From: an uncultured Rikenellaceae bacterium
Lineage (GTDB): Bacteria; Bacteroidota; Bacteroidia; Bacteroidales; Rikenellaceae
DNA: 64,000 bases
Assembly: GCA_947040435.1 (NCBI GenBank)
Contig: CAMRBL010000002.1
Coordinates: 23,778 to 87,777 of the forward strand
Direction of reading: 5' to 3'
Position 1 is the stretch's first letter; each line of letters opens with the position of its first letter. A model generated the notes under the pieces. That model searched no databases. It saw nothing but the letters and a program-made list of their open reading frames with translations, and was not told the DNA's origin. Made by a program: the position numbers and the translations under genes. Below, piece after piece: positions 1 through 8,040 of the stretch.

Positions 1-2
1 TT

Positions 3-107
3 TTTAGTTTTGAGTATGATGGAACTGCCTTTGGGGCTAAACTTTACAGCCTTTTATTAAAAAATGGTGACTTAGTTTGCTCGAAACTAGGTCACCATTT
101 TTTTTAA
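3..107 (+). CDS. Possible 3' end of an upstream gene (frame uncertain)
   Basis: Two plus-strand frames are open from the window edge. One stops at 58-60, just before the hairpin, and ends in an aromatic residue as many outer-membrane proteins do. The other runs through the hairpin and stops at 105-107. Position of the terminator favours the shorter reading, but neither tail is long enough to recognise. Only that a rightward transcript probably ends here is supported. Confidence 0.2.
   Translation, partial: FSFEYDGTAFGAKLYSLLLKNGDLVCSKLGHHFF
62..105. terminator. Bidirectional hairpin terminator
   Basis: The arms AAATGGTGAC and GTCACCATTT extend inward through TTAGTTT/AAACTA around a short gctcg loop, followed by a T-run. 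It lies 16 bases beyond the stop of the leftward sulfatase-fold gene, so it can serve both that gene and whatever enters from the left. Confidence 0.75.
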
Positions 108-121
108 AGTATATATCGCTT

Positions 122-2098
122 TTACTCTTTAGACTCTACCTTGTACTCGCGTTTGCGCAGTGAGTTATAGTATTGTTGAATCACAGCTTTTAATAATCGC
201 TCATTAGCGGCAATTTCACCATTCTGTGTAGCGGAAATATCCTTCACCATAAGAGTATCACTCATTTGGAAAGCTCCTGTGATCTTGTCTGTTTGGTCAT
301 TGTATATTACCGATAGAGAGTCGCTATTAGCCACAAATGTACCTCGGTAGTTAAATACCATAGGTCTTCTACCTGGTTCATTAAATATATCTCTACCAAA
401 TGAGTAGTAAGGCTTCTCATTGCCAAGTAGACCAAGGAGTGTCGGCATGATATCCAATTGCTGGAACACACTATTATACTCTCCCGAGAGTGAGCCGTCA
501 GGCGTATAGAACGTAGTGACAATCTGTTGCTTTCCTCTTGGTGTTTTACTCTTGGCTGTGTATACCTCTGAAGATACATGGTCTGCAACAAAGATAAAAA
601 GTGTATTTTGAAACCACTCATCATTTGAGTACTTTTCAAAAAATTTACGCAATGACATATCTGTGTATGCAGCAGGTTGGTGGATCCTCGACTCACCCTT
701 TGGTAGTACTGATTTGTAGCGTTCAGGTACGTTAAATGGGTGGTGTGATGATATAGAGAATAGTGCACTCATAAATGGCTCTTTCGTCTGAGATAGTACT
801 TCGCCAGTATAGTCAAAAAACTCCTCATCCCATAGACCCCAATACCCATCATATGCATCCTCTCTTGTCTGGTTGTACTCATCCATAGAGTAGAGATTCT
901 CTATTCCTGCTGACTTAGCATAGGCTTCGAAGCCCATAGAGCCTCGAGGTGATCCACAAAAGAATGCAGTCTCGTAACCTAGATCTGTCATATACTTAGG
1001 TAGTTGTTTCCCTTCGCCTAAAGATGCAGGCATCAATACAAAAGGGGTCTTGAAAGAGGGAATAGAGCTGAGTACAGATGGAAGACCCTCAATTGATTTT
1101 GTCCCATTTGCATAACCACGCTTCATTACAAATCCACTCCTCATGAGAGAGTCCAAGAATGGAGTATATCCACCACCATCGGGATATATGTCGGGGTTTA
1201 GGTACCCTGATAACTCGGCACTAAAACTCTCAAGAACAAATATACAGATGTTTTTGCCCTTCATAGAGCCAAAATACTCTCGGTTAACTTGTGTTGTATC
1301 GACTTTGTGTATAGGTGTGAATATCTCATTCAGCTCCTCATCGCTGAAAAATTTTGTATCTATAAACTCATTGTTCCCCGTACTTCTAAATATAGAGAAG
1401 GGGTTGCTAAGAATCATTGTTGCTTTGGCAGATGAATTTGTATATGATAGTGCATTACTCAAAGTTATAGGTCGTGTGTATCTGCTGAGACTTCCGCCCC
1501 TTACAGCCCATATTGTTGCAGTAATTACGAGTGCCATTGTAGCGGTATGCACTATTAAGTATATCCACTTATTGTGAAGACGACTGCTGGGTGTTCCGCA
1601 CAGCTTCCAGCCATACCAGATCATCGAAACTAGAGCGATCCATAGGATGATAAGATACCAGTTCTCTACTGCAAATTGCCCTATAAGTAGAGCTGTATTG
1701 CTATTATCCGCAAAGAATATATCTCCAGATGTAAACCTAGATTGTGTATATCTAAAATATACAATGTCCGATAGATTCACCGCAATAACTAGTGCCGATA
1801 CAATTATAGTGTAGCTTTTGAGTATTGTCTGCCACCATCTCTGCTCTACAAAACGAAACGGGAGTACAGATAGTAGAATAAGTGCTCCAAAGGCGTAGAT
1901 TATTGATATAGTATCAAACTGTGTCGCCCCTTTTAGAAGTTGCCAAGCTTCACCATCCTCCATTGCTCCAACAATAGAGGAGTTATAGATGTAGAACGCT
2001 GCTCTGCATATAAAAAGAGCTACGTAGATTAGCCCAAGGCGTTTGAGTAGAATTAATATATTGCTACCCCAAATTGTTTTAAATATCTCTTTATTCAT
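122..2098 (-). CDS. LTA synthase-like membrane phosphoglycerol transferase / sulfatase-fold protein
   Basis: Membrane enzyme of the LtaS/MdoB alkaline-phosphatase superfamily, 658 residues. About five hydrophobic segments fill residues 10-200, then an extracytoplasmic sulfatase domain spans about 280-600. Visible active-site elements are Glu290 in VLESFSAE, the presumed nucleophile Thr333 in NGTKS, and Asp506-His507 in VADHVSS, with spacing like LtaS. In a Gram-negative cell it cannot make Gram-positive lipoteichoic acid; transfer of phosphoglycerol or phosphoethanolamine to a glycan or lipid is the likely chemistry, but the acceptor is unknown. Its start overlaps the end of cysE by 8 bases, implying co-transcription and translational coupling. 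Confidence 0.85.
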   Translation of the reverse strand: MNKEIFKTIWGSNILILLKRLGLIYVALFICRAAFYIYNSSIVGAMEDGEAWQLLKGATQFDTISIIYAFGALILLSVLPFRFVEQRWWQTILKSYTIIVSALVIAVNLSDIVYFRYTQSRFTSGDIFFADNSNTALLIGQFAVENWYLIILWIALVSMIWYGWKLCGTPSSRLHNKWIYLIVHTATMALVITATIWAVRGGSLSRYTRPITLSNALSYTNSSAKATMILSNPFSIFRSTGNNEFIDTKFFSDEELNEIFTPIHKVDTTQVNREYFGSMKGKNICIFVLESFSAELSGYLNPDIYPDGGGYTPFLDSLMRSGFVMKRGYANGTKSIEGLPSVLSSIPSFKTPFVLMPASLGEGKQLPKYMTDLGYETAFFCGSPRGSMGFEAYAKSAGIENLYSMDEYNQTREDAYDGYWGLWDEEFFDYTGEVLSQTKEPFMSALFSISSHHPFNVPERYKSVLPKGESRIHQPAAYTDMSLRKFFEKYSNDEWFQNTLFIFVADHVSSEVYTAKSKTPRGKQQIVTTFYTPDGSLSGEYNSVFQQLDIMPTLLGLLGNEKPYYSFGRDIFNEPGRRPMVFNYRGTFVANSDSLSVIYNDQTDKITGAFQMSDTLMVKDISATQNGEIAANERLLKAVIQQYYNSLRKREYKVESKE

Positions 2099-2921
2099 AC
2101 TTTTTATTACTTCCTTTTATTATTATTTCTGGAGTGTGATATACTCTTGAATCCCTCGGAACACTCGCTGTAAGCCATACATTACCTCCAATTATAGTGT
2201 TCTTGCCAATTGTCGTTTCCCCTCCTAGTATCGTGCTTCCTGCATATATAATAACATCATCCTCTATTTTAGGGTGACGTCTTACTCCGCTTAGAGTTTT
2301 GTTAACAAATATTGCCCCTAGAGTAACTCCTTGGTAAATTTTTACTCTATTTCCGATAATTGTCGTCTCACCTATGACTATGCCAGTTCCGTGGTCAATA
2401 TATAGATTACTTCCTATTGTTGCTCCAGGGTGTATGTCAATGCCCGTTTGTGAGTGTGCGTATTCAGATATTATTCTCGGAAATACAGGTACATCCAACT
2501 TGTAAAGTACATTCGCAAATCGGTATATCATAACGGAATAGAATCCAGGATAACATAAAATAACCTCTTCTGCGCTATCTGAAGCAGGGTCATTAGATCT
2601 GTATATCTCTGCATCTTTTAATAGACGAGTGTATATTAATGGTATTTCGTTAAAAAAGTTATCAACAATATCATGGCAATTACAGCCATTTTCATCTTTT
2701 TTGCATAGTGGATATATGATTTTAAGCAGATGCTCTTGAAGAACTTCCCATCTTAATTCTGTCTCCTTTAGTGATAGAGGTTTCTTATCTCGTATCGGGA
2801 AAAGTGTAGCCACAAGAAGATCTATAAATGATCGTGATTCAATTGTTGATGGTACTTCCCGACAGAATGCTTGAGTCATCTTGTATAGTCTTGCGGGAAA
2901 ATTTTTTGTATTGAAGGTCAT
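2091..2921 (-). CDS. cysE: Serine O-acetyltransferase
   Basis: Acetyl-CoA-dependent O-acetylation of L-serine, the first step of cysteine synthesis. The 276-residue protein has the helical N-terminal domain of the CysE/EpsC family (about 1-150) and a left-handed beta-helix from about 155. The helix carries hexapeptide repeats including DIHPGATIG, the DHGTGIVIGET catalytic segment with its His and Asp, and a C-terminal GGNVWLTASVPRDS turn. It lies upstream of, and overlaps, the sulfatase-fold gene. No cysteine synthase is adjacent. A TATATTTG promoter element lies 28 bases before the start. Confidence 0.93.
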   Translation of the reverse strand: MTFNTKNFPARLYKMTQAFCREVPSTIESRSFIDLLVATLFPIRDKKPLSLKETELRWEVLQEHLLKIIYPLCKKDENGCNCHDIVDNFFNEIPLIYTRLLKDAEIYRSNDPASDSAEEVILCYPGFYSVMIYRFANVLYKLDVPVFPRIISEYAHSQTGIDIHPGATIGSNLYIDHGTGIVIGETTIIGNRVKIYQGVTLGAIFVNKTLSGVRRHPKIEDDVIIYAGSTILGGETTIGKNTIIGGNVWLTASVPRDSRVYHTPEIIIKGSNKKYE

Positions 2922-2948
2922 AAACTACCTATTGATATAGTATTAAGT

Positions 2949-2956
2949 CAAATATA
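2949..2956 (-). promoter_or_regulatory. Bacteroidota -7 element for cysE
   Basis: On the minus strand it reads TATATTTG, matching TAnnTTTG. It is 28 bases from the cysE ATG and directly abuts the hairpin at 2957-2991. No clear -33 TTG was found. Confidence 0.45.
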
Positions 2957-2991
2957 CGAAGAGAGCCATCCTGCATGGGCAGCTCTCTTCG
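2957..2991 (-). terminator. Hairpin between the DUF4837 gene and cysE
   Basis: Perfect 10-base arms CGAAGAGAGC / GCTCTCTTCG enclose a 15-base loop, 20 bases after the DUF4837 stop on the minus strand. The bases that would form the U-tract (TATATTTG) are also the putative cysE -7 element, so terminator and promoter share sequence. Confidence 0.6.
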
Positions 2992-3010
2992 AGAAAATTG
3001 TTAAATAAAT

Positions 3011-4039
3011 TTATTCTGCTTTAGTTGAGTCTGCCGACGTTGCTTGCTTTTTTGTTGTGTCAGGAAACTTAACTGTATATATTAGATTCTCTAATTGTCT
3101 CATGAAATTTCTTTTCCCTTTGTCGGGAGAGTATACATAACAGTCAATACATACAACTCTTTGATTTTGTTTGTCTATTGTAGAGTAGCTTACGAATGGT
3201 CCTCCCATAAAATCCTTGGTTACTTCCCAAAATCCACGAACTTCAGCCCAAGCTCTGTTGTTGATCTTCTGGTACTTAATATCTGGTTCAATATCTGCAG
3301 TTGTCATATGTGTCCCATCATTTTGCCCCGGTATTAAAGTTGTGAATTTATTGCGCTTGTCAACTATGTTATTAAGCTTGAAAACATCTATTCCTGTGTA
3401 TGGGTACTCGTAGATGATTATACCTAAGCTACTTAATGGATATTCGTTTGTTATCCACATAAATCCATCGGCTTCTTTACGTATATCAAATCCTTGAGGT
3501 ATTTTCATTGAGAAGTCAAATTTTGCTTGAATTTCTTTGTGTAGTTGAGATACATAGTGACGTTCGTTTGTCTCTATCGCTCTATCTCTCTCGGCCATCA
3601 TAAATACGTGTAGTAGTTGTTTGCGGTTTTCCCACAAATAACTTGCCAGTGATGACTCATTTGCAGCGGATACACTCACAATGATTTGCGGCTCTGCATA
3701 GACATTATATTGAACACTCATTGAGGGCTTAGTGTACTTATCTCCAGTGTTAACAATAAGTTGATTTCTGTGGCGAGGTACAAGGTTTGTATATGCAACA
3801 GGGTTTATTCTTAGAAGGTCAAAGTGTGGCTCAGTTTGATTCAACATAGCTATTGGAGCTCCTAGAATTAATTTTAAAGTGTCACCAAGTCCACTCTCCC
3901 ATTTAGGTTGAGAGCACACAACAAACATCTCATATAGAGCACCTTGTGAATCAGGTTTGGTTTTAACCACTTGATCTTTACACGAGTGTATAGATAGTAT
4001 TGATAGGATAGCGATTAGAAATTGGAATATCTTTTTCAT
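3011..4039 (-). CDS. DUF4837 family lipoprotein
   Basis: A 342-residue predicted lipoprotein: the N-terminus is a basic-hydrophobic signal ending in the lipobox SIHSC, with Cys20 as the lipidation site. The remainder matches my memory of DUF4837, a Bacteroidota-restricted family (YEMFVVCSQPKW near the start of the mature protein, GGPFVSYS and DCYVYSPDKGKRNFMRQLE near the end). The molecular function is unknown. It is a single-gene unit with its own -7 element upstream and a hairpin downstream. Confidence 0.8.
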   Translation of the reverse strand: MKKIFQFLIAILSILSIHSCKDQVVKTKPDSQGALYEMFVVCSQPKWESGLGDTLKLILGAPIAMLNQTEPHFDLLRINPVAYTNLVPRHRNQLIVNTGDKYTKPSMSVQYNVYAEPQIIVSVSAANESSLASYLWENRKQLLHVFMMAERDRAIETNERHYVSQLHKEIQAKFDFSMKIPQGFDIRKEADGFMWITNEYPLSSLGIIIYEYPYTGIDVFKLNNIVDKRNKFTTLIPGQNDGTHMTTADIEPDIKYQKINNRAWAEVRGFWEVTKDFMGGPFVSYSTIDKQNQRVVCIDCYVYSPDKGKRNFMRQLENLIYTVKFPDTTKKQATSADSTKAE

Positions 4040-4080
4040 AATAATATATTTTAGTAGTTGATTTTATTAGCATGGATATG

Positions 4081-4088
4081 CAAATGTA
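4081..4088 (-). promoter_or_regulatory. -7 element for the DUF4837 gene
   Basis: Minus strand TACATTTG, matching TAnnTTTG, about 42 bases from the ATG. The 4040-4300 region also holds the leftward-facing start of the divergent deacetylase gene. Confidence 0.45.
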
Positions 4089-4300
4089 TTATTTTTATTC
4101 AAAAAAAGCAGTCTATTTGCCCGATTATTTTTCGATAAAATTGGTGTGTAAATGAAATTTGTATGAAAATAAAAGAAACACATCTCTCCTATGGCTGAGT
4201 AATTCATATTTTTGACTACATTTGTTTGATATGCAGAGTATTAATTTTGATAATTCTCTGAATTAGATTTACTTTGCACCTTAATCTGTTATTGGACGTT

Positions 4301-4909
4301 ATGAGATTTACACCACCAAAATTTTTAAAGCGTCTTATGCCATCCTTGATTTGGAGTATGGAGGGTGAAGATGATGTGTTCCTTACATTTGATGATGGAC
4401 CTACGCCAGGTATTACGGAGTGGATATTGGATGCGTTATCGAAACATAATGCTAAAGCAACTTTTTTCTGTTTGGGCAAGAATGTAGAGCAATATCCTGA
4501 TCTATATCAGATGATATTGGATGGAGGTCATAAGGTTGGGAATCACACTTATAGTCATCAAAAGGGTTGGTCTATGAGTGTGGAGAGATATATTGAAGAT
4601 GTTGATTTTGCTAACCAATATATTCACTCTGATCTTTTTCGTCCACCGTATGGACGTATAAAACCTGCGCAAGCAAGAATGCTAAGTGAAAGATATAGCC
4701 TGATTATGTGGGATGTGTTGAGTCAGGATTATAGTAATTTGATATCACCTCGTACTTGTCTTCGTAATGTGACAAAACACGTTCAACCTGGATCTATTGT
4801 CGTATTTCATGACTCTCTAAAGTCTTTTAGAAATTTGAAATATGCACTCCCTCGCTCCTTGGATCATATTCATAAGATGGGGTGGAGTTGCTCGATACTT
4901 GAACCTTAA
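4301..4909 (+). CDS. Polysaccharide deacetylase (NodB domain)
   Basis: Metal-dependent carbohydrate esterase 4 fold, 202 residues from the ATG chosen here (an upstream TTG would add nine residues that do not resemble the family). Visible motifs are TFDDGPTPG (catalytic Asp and metal Asp), HTYSHQ (metal-binding histidines), RPPYG, and the C-terminal VFHDS histidine. There is no signal peptide, as in the short Bacteroidota proteins of this class. Substrate is unknown; peptidoglycan or envelope glycan deacetylation is possible. A sequence like TTACTTTGCACC just before the gene resembles a Bacteroidota promoter. Confidence 0.85.
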   Translation: MRFTPPKFLKRLMPSLIWSMEGEDDVFLTFDDGPTPGITEWILDALSKHNAKATFFCLGKNVEQYPDLYQMILDGGHKVGNHTYSHQKGWSMSVERYIEDVDFANQYIHSDLFRPPYGRIKPAQARMLSERYSLIMWDVLSQDYSNLISPRTCLRNVTKHVQPGSIVVFHDSLKSFRNLKYALPRSLDHIHKMGWSCSILEP

Positions 4910-4961
4910 ATATCCTAAACACTTTGAGAGGAGTGTAGTTGTAACGTAAGTTCTGAAAACT

Positions 4962-5516
4962 ATGAAAATTATTATTGCTGTAACTGGAGCTAGTGGATCT
5001 GTATATGCGAGACAACTAGTGGAAAGTATATTAAAAAATAAAGAGGTCAAGGAGGTTGCTTTAATCGTAAGTAGATGTGGCGATGAGGTGATGAAATATG
5101 AAGAGAATGAGATCGCTATGGATGATCCTCGCATCACAAAATACGATAATAATGATATGTTCTCCCCCGTTGCCTCTGGATCTGCGGGATACGACGCAAT
5201 GGTTGTAACTCCATGCTCTATGGGGACGTTGAGCCGTATTGCTATGGGAACTTCAAGTGATCTACTCTCACGTGCTGCGGATGTGATGCTTAAAGAGAGA
5301 CGTCGTTTAATATTAGTAACACGAGAGACGCCATTAAGTATGATACATCTGCGTAACATGCTTTCTGTAACCGAGAGTGGTGCAGTCGTTCTGCCCGCTT
5401 CACCATCGTTTTATAGCCACCCAAAGAGTATTGAAGAGGTTTGTATGACGGTTACAGAGAGAGTTATACAATTATTGGGTATCGAAGCACCACATTTTAA
5501 TTGGGGACATAGATAA
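4962..5516 (+). CDS. ubiX: Flavin prenyltransferase UbiX
   Basis: Makes prenylated FMN, the cofactor of UbiD-type decarboxylases, from FMN and dimethylallyl phosphate. The 184-residue protein starts with the flavin-binding TGASGSVYAR motif and carries the conserved VTPCSMGTLS and LVTRETPLS segments. It follows the deacetylase by 52 bases on the same strand. In anaerobic Bacteroidales it may supply cofactor for menaquinone-related or aromatic-acid decarboxylation; no ubiD is present in this window. Confidence 0.93.
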   Translation: MKIIIAVTGASGSVYARQLVESILKNKEVKEVALIVSRCGDEVMKYEENEIAMDDPRITKYDNNDMFSPVASGSAGYDAMVVTPCSMGTLSRIAMGTSSDLLSRAADVMLKERRRLILVTRETPLSMIHLRNMLSVTESGAVVLPASPSFYSHPKSIEEVCMTVTERVIQLLGIEAPHFNWGHR

Positions 5517-5587
5517 TTATGTCTACTGTGGGGGCGTAGACAATGGAGATTAAATTAAGATGTAATTTTTCTTGTTGATATTTTTAT

Positions 5588-5595
5588 TACCTTTG
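5588..5595 (+). promoter_or_regulatory. -7 element for efp
   Basis: TACCTTTG, matching TAnnTTTG, 48 bases before the efp ATG. A -33 TTG at the expected distance is not evident. Confidence 0.5.
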
Positions 5596-5643
5596 TAAAT
5601 GTATTAAGATTATTGAAATTAATTAAACAAAAATATACTACTA

Positions 5644-6210
5644 ATGGCAACTACTGCAGACATTAAAAATGGAATGTGTATTGAGTATAATGGTAAAACA
5701 TTCTCAATCGTTGAATTCCAACACGTTAAGCCAGGTAAAGGACCTGCTTTTGTAAGAACAAAGTTAAAAAACTTAGAAAATGGTCGTGTTATAGATAACA
5801 CATTTACAGCGGGAGAGAAGATCGAACTTGTACGTGTGGAGCGTCGTCCATATCAGTTCTTATATGATGATGATATGGGTAGCAACTTTATGCATACAGA
5901 GACTTTTGAACAAATTGTGATTCAAAAAGATCTTATTCATAATGCAGATCTTATGGGCGAAGGTCAGGTTGTGGAAGTTATGTTCCACACAGAGAAAGAT
6001 GTTGTATTATCTGCGGAACTTCCAGCAGTGGTTGATATGGAAGTTGAGTATACTGAGCCAGGAATCAAAGGTGATACTGCATCGACAAACTCTTTGAAGC
6101 CTGCAACTATGAATACTGGAGCAATAGTTCGTGTTCCTCTATTTATTAAGACGGGAGAGAAGATTCGTGTTGATACTCGTAACCGTGAGTATTATGAGAG
6201 AATAAAGTAG
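5644..6210 (+). CDS. efp: Elongation factor P
   Basis: Relieves ribosome stalling at consecutive prolines. The 188-residue length is normal for the family. The KOW-like N-terminal domain ends in the loop [10 protein letters not shown], whose tip Lys32 is the site modified in many bacteria; the C-terminal signature [21 protein letters not shown] is present. The ATG at 5644 follows an AT-rich leader without a strong Shine-Dalgarno, usual for this phylum. It is monocistronic, with its own promoter element and a strong terminator. Confidence 0.97.
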   Translation: MATTADIKNGMCIEYNGKTFSIVEFQHVKPGKGPAFVRTKLKNLENGRVIDNTFTAGEKIELVRVERRPYQFLYDDDMGSNFMHTETFEQIVIQKDLIHNADLMGEGQVVEVMFHTEKDVVLSAELPAVVDMEVEYTEPGIKGDTASTNSLKPATMNTGAIVRVPLFIKTGEKIRVDTRNREYYERIK

Positions 6211-6231
6211 GTTATACTTTATATATAATAA

Positions 6232-6269
6232 AAAAGAGGTCGTTCTAATTGTTTAGAACGACCTCTTTT
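6232..6269. terminator. Bidirectional terminator between efp and the ferredoxin gene
   Basis: The arms AGAGGTCGTTCTAA and TTTAGAACGACCTCT are flanked by A- and T-runs on both sides. The hairpin sits between the convergent ends of efp (6210) and the ferredoxin gene (6284). Confidence 0.85.
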
Positions 6270-6283
6270 ATTTTGAATCTCAA

Positions 6284-6451
6284 TTAAGCTTGAGTGATTG
6301 CTTCTGTTGGGCAAGCACCCGCACAAGAACCACAATCAGTACAAACTTCAGGGTCAATCATATAAATATCTCCTGCTGAGATAGCCTCTACTGGGCACTC
6401 ATCGATACATGTACCACAAGCGATACAGTCGTCATTAATAATATAAGCCAT
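6284..6451 (-). CDS. 2[4Fe-4S] ferredoxin, clostridial type
   Basis: Small electron carrier of 55 residues. Each half carries a full CxxCxxCxxxCP cluster motif: Cys9, 12, 15, 19 (CIACGTCIDECP) and Cys37, 40, 43, 47 (CTDCGSCAGACP). The pseudo-twofold arrangement and length are those of low-potential ferredoxins serving pyruvate:ferredoxin oxidoreductase and hydrogenase. ATG at 6449-6451 and TAA at 6284-6286. A TACTTTTG element lies about 36 bases upstream. Its presence fits the anaerobic metabolism suggested by hydF elsewhere in the window. Confidence 0.95.
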   Translation of the reverse strand: MAYIINDDCIACGTCIDECPVEAISAGDIYMIDPEVCTDCGSCAGACPTEAITQA

Positions 6452-6486
6452 TTTCTTTTAATATTAGTTGTTAAACATATGCACTA

Positions 6487-6494
6487 CAAAAGTA
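6487..6494 (-). promoter_or_regulatory. -7 element for the ferredoxin gene
   Basis: Minus strand TACTTTTG, matching TAnnTTTG, 35 bases before the ferredoxin ATG. Nearby at 6534-6552 a weak hairpin, CTGATAA/TTATCAG, may end serS transcription. Confidence 0.45.
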
Positions 6495-6584
6495 TTAAAC
6501 TTTTTCTAATTCAAAAATAAATTGTATTATAAACTGATAAAAAAATTATCAGCTTTATTGAAAAATACATTATTTTATCCTAGA

Positions 6585-7856
6585 TTACTTTATAGTATCA
6601 AATCTAGTGTATGGTACTAATACTTCTGGAATCTTAATTCCATCAGGAGTCTGGTTGTTCTCTAATAGCGCAGCTACAATTCTTGGTAGAGCTAAAGAAC
6701 TACCATTCAATGTGTGTGCTAATTGTGTCTTCTTGTTCGCATCCTTATATCTAAGCTTTAATCTATTTGCTTGGAAAGATTCAAAATTAGATACCGAAGA
6801 TACCTCTAACCACATCTTCTGTGCAGCAGAATATACCTCAAAGTCATATGTAATAGCTGACGTAAAACTCATGTCTCCACTACATAGGCGAAGGATTCTG
6901 TATGGTAGACCCAAGCTCTTTATTAACGCTTCAACGTGTGCAACCATTCCATCTAGTGCTGCGTATGAGTTATCTGGGTGAGAAATCTGTACGATTTCAA
7001 CCTTGTCGAATTGGTGAAGTCTATTCAACCCTCTTACATCCTTACCATAAGATCCAGCCTCACGTCTGAAACATGGAGTGTAGGCAGTAAGTTTGATTGG
7101 AAAATCTTTCTCTTCAACAATTACATCTCTATATATATTAGTAATAGGAACCTCTGCTGTTGGAATTAAGTAGAAATTGTCTTGTGTAGCGTGATACATC
7201 TGACCCTCTTTGTCTGGAAGTTGTCCTGTTCCAAAACCCGACGCTTCGTTAACCATAATTGGAGGCATAACCTCAGTGTAGCCACCTGCAATATTGTGAT
7301 CTAAAAAGTAGGTAATAAGTGCACGTTGTAGTGCTGCTCCTTGACCCTTGTAGACAGGAAAACCTGCGCCAGTTAATTTCACTCCTAGCTCAAAATCTAT
7401 GATGTCATACTTTTTTGTTAACTCCCAATGTGGAAGTGCACTATCATCTAATTGAGGGATATTATCCGTCTCTTTTAGAATTATATTATCCTTTGCGCTA
7501 TTTCCTTTAGGAACTATTGCTGCTGGAAAGTTAGGCAATAATACAATCTCTGCATTAAGAGCTTCAACTACACTCTTTAGATCTTCGTCCAAAGATTTAG
7601 ATTGCTCTTTTAGCTCCGCTGTACGTGCCTTTAAAACATCCGCTTCATCTCTCTTACCCTGCGCATATAGACCACCGATACTCTTGGCGATAGAATTCTG
7701 CTCAGCTAGAAGTGCTTCTGCTTCAGCTTGAATGGCTTTACGTTTGTCATCAAGAGTTTCAATTCTTTCAATTGCTGCAACAGCATCAACACCTTTGATT
7801 GAAAGGCGCTCTATTGCAAACTCTTTATTATCCCTTATCTGCTTTAAAGTTAACAT
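6585..7856 (-). CDS. serS: Seryl-tRNA synthetase
   Basis: Charges tRNA-Ser. The 423-residue class II synthetase has the N-terminal coiled-coil arm (about residues 30-105, rich in Glu/Lys/Ala) and a catalytic core with PTAEVPITN, motif 2 around TPCFRREAGSYGKD, and motif 3 near the C-terminus (LNGSSLALPRIVAALLE). Length and start at MLTLKQIRDN match the family. Single gene with a TACCTTTG element 40 bases upstream. Confidence 0.97.
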   Translation of the reverse strand: MLTLKQIRDNKEFAIERLSIKGVDAVAAIERIETLDDKRKAIQAEAEALLAEQNSIAKSIGGLYAQGKRDEADVLKARTAELKEQSKSLDEDLKSVVEALNAEIVLLPNFPAAIVPKGNSAKDNIILKETDNIPQLDDSALPHWELTKKYDIIDFELGVKLTGAGFPVYKGQGAALQRALITYFLDHNIAGGYTEVMPPIMVNEASGFGTGQLPDKEGQMYHATQDNFYLIPTAEVPITNIYRDVIVEEKDFPIKLTAYTPCFRREAGSYGKDVRGLNRLHQFDKVEIVQISHPDNSYAALDGMVAHVEALIKSLGLPYRILRLCSGDMSFTSAITYDFEVYSAAQKMWLEVSSVSNFESFQANRLKLRYKDANKKTQLAHTLNGSSLALPRIVAALLENNQTPDGIKIPEVLVPYTRFDTIK

Positions 7857-7895
7857 CTTATATTTTTAATATTTAAATTATAATCAACTATACTA

Positions 7896-7903
7896 CAAAG
7901 GTA
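7896..7903 (-). promoter_or_regulatory. -7 element for serS
   Basis: Minus strand TACCTTTG; a TTG on the minus strand lies about 23 bases further upstream (7927-7929), close to the expected -33 spacing. Confidence 0.5.
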
Positions 7904-7966
7904 TTATTTTTTTTGTTAGGTTGTTCCAATACTTAGAAAAATTAAGAGGGAGTATTGTCTAATGAA

Positions 7967-8020
7967 GTTGCCCTACTCGGGTGGAACTGCGATCATGCAG
8001 CTCCACCCGAGTAGGGCAAC
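7967..8020. repeat. Perfect 19-bp inverted repeat with a nested hairpin, 3' of ddh
   Basis: The arms at 7967-7985 (GTTGCCCTACTCGGGTGGA) and 8002-8020 are perfectly complementary. The interior holds a second small stem, CTGC-gatcat-GCAG. It begins 20 bases after the ddh stop codon and is far richer in G+C than its surroundings, with no T-run, so it is not a simple intrinsic terminator. On the minus strand the centre reads GCTGCATGATCGCAG, a motif also found at 10320-10333, 61966-61979 and, weaker, at 20818-20831, each time just after a leftward gene. Confidence 0.8.
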
Positions 8021-8040
8021 TCTATATAATATAGTTTGTA

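Noticed and set aside
4817-5359. Long minus-strand open frame of 180 codons
   Set aside because: Antisense to the deacetylase 3' end and ubiX, which are clear genes; composition is that of a shadow frame.
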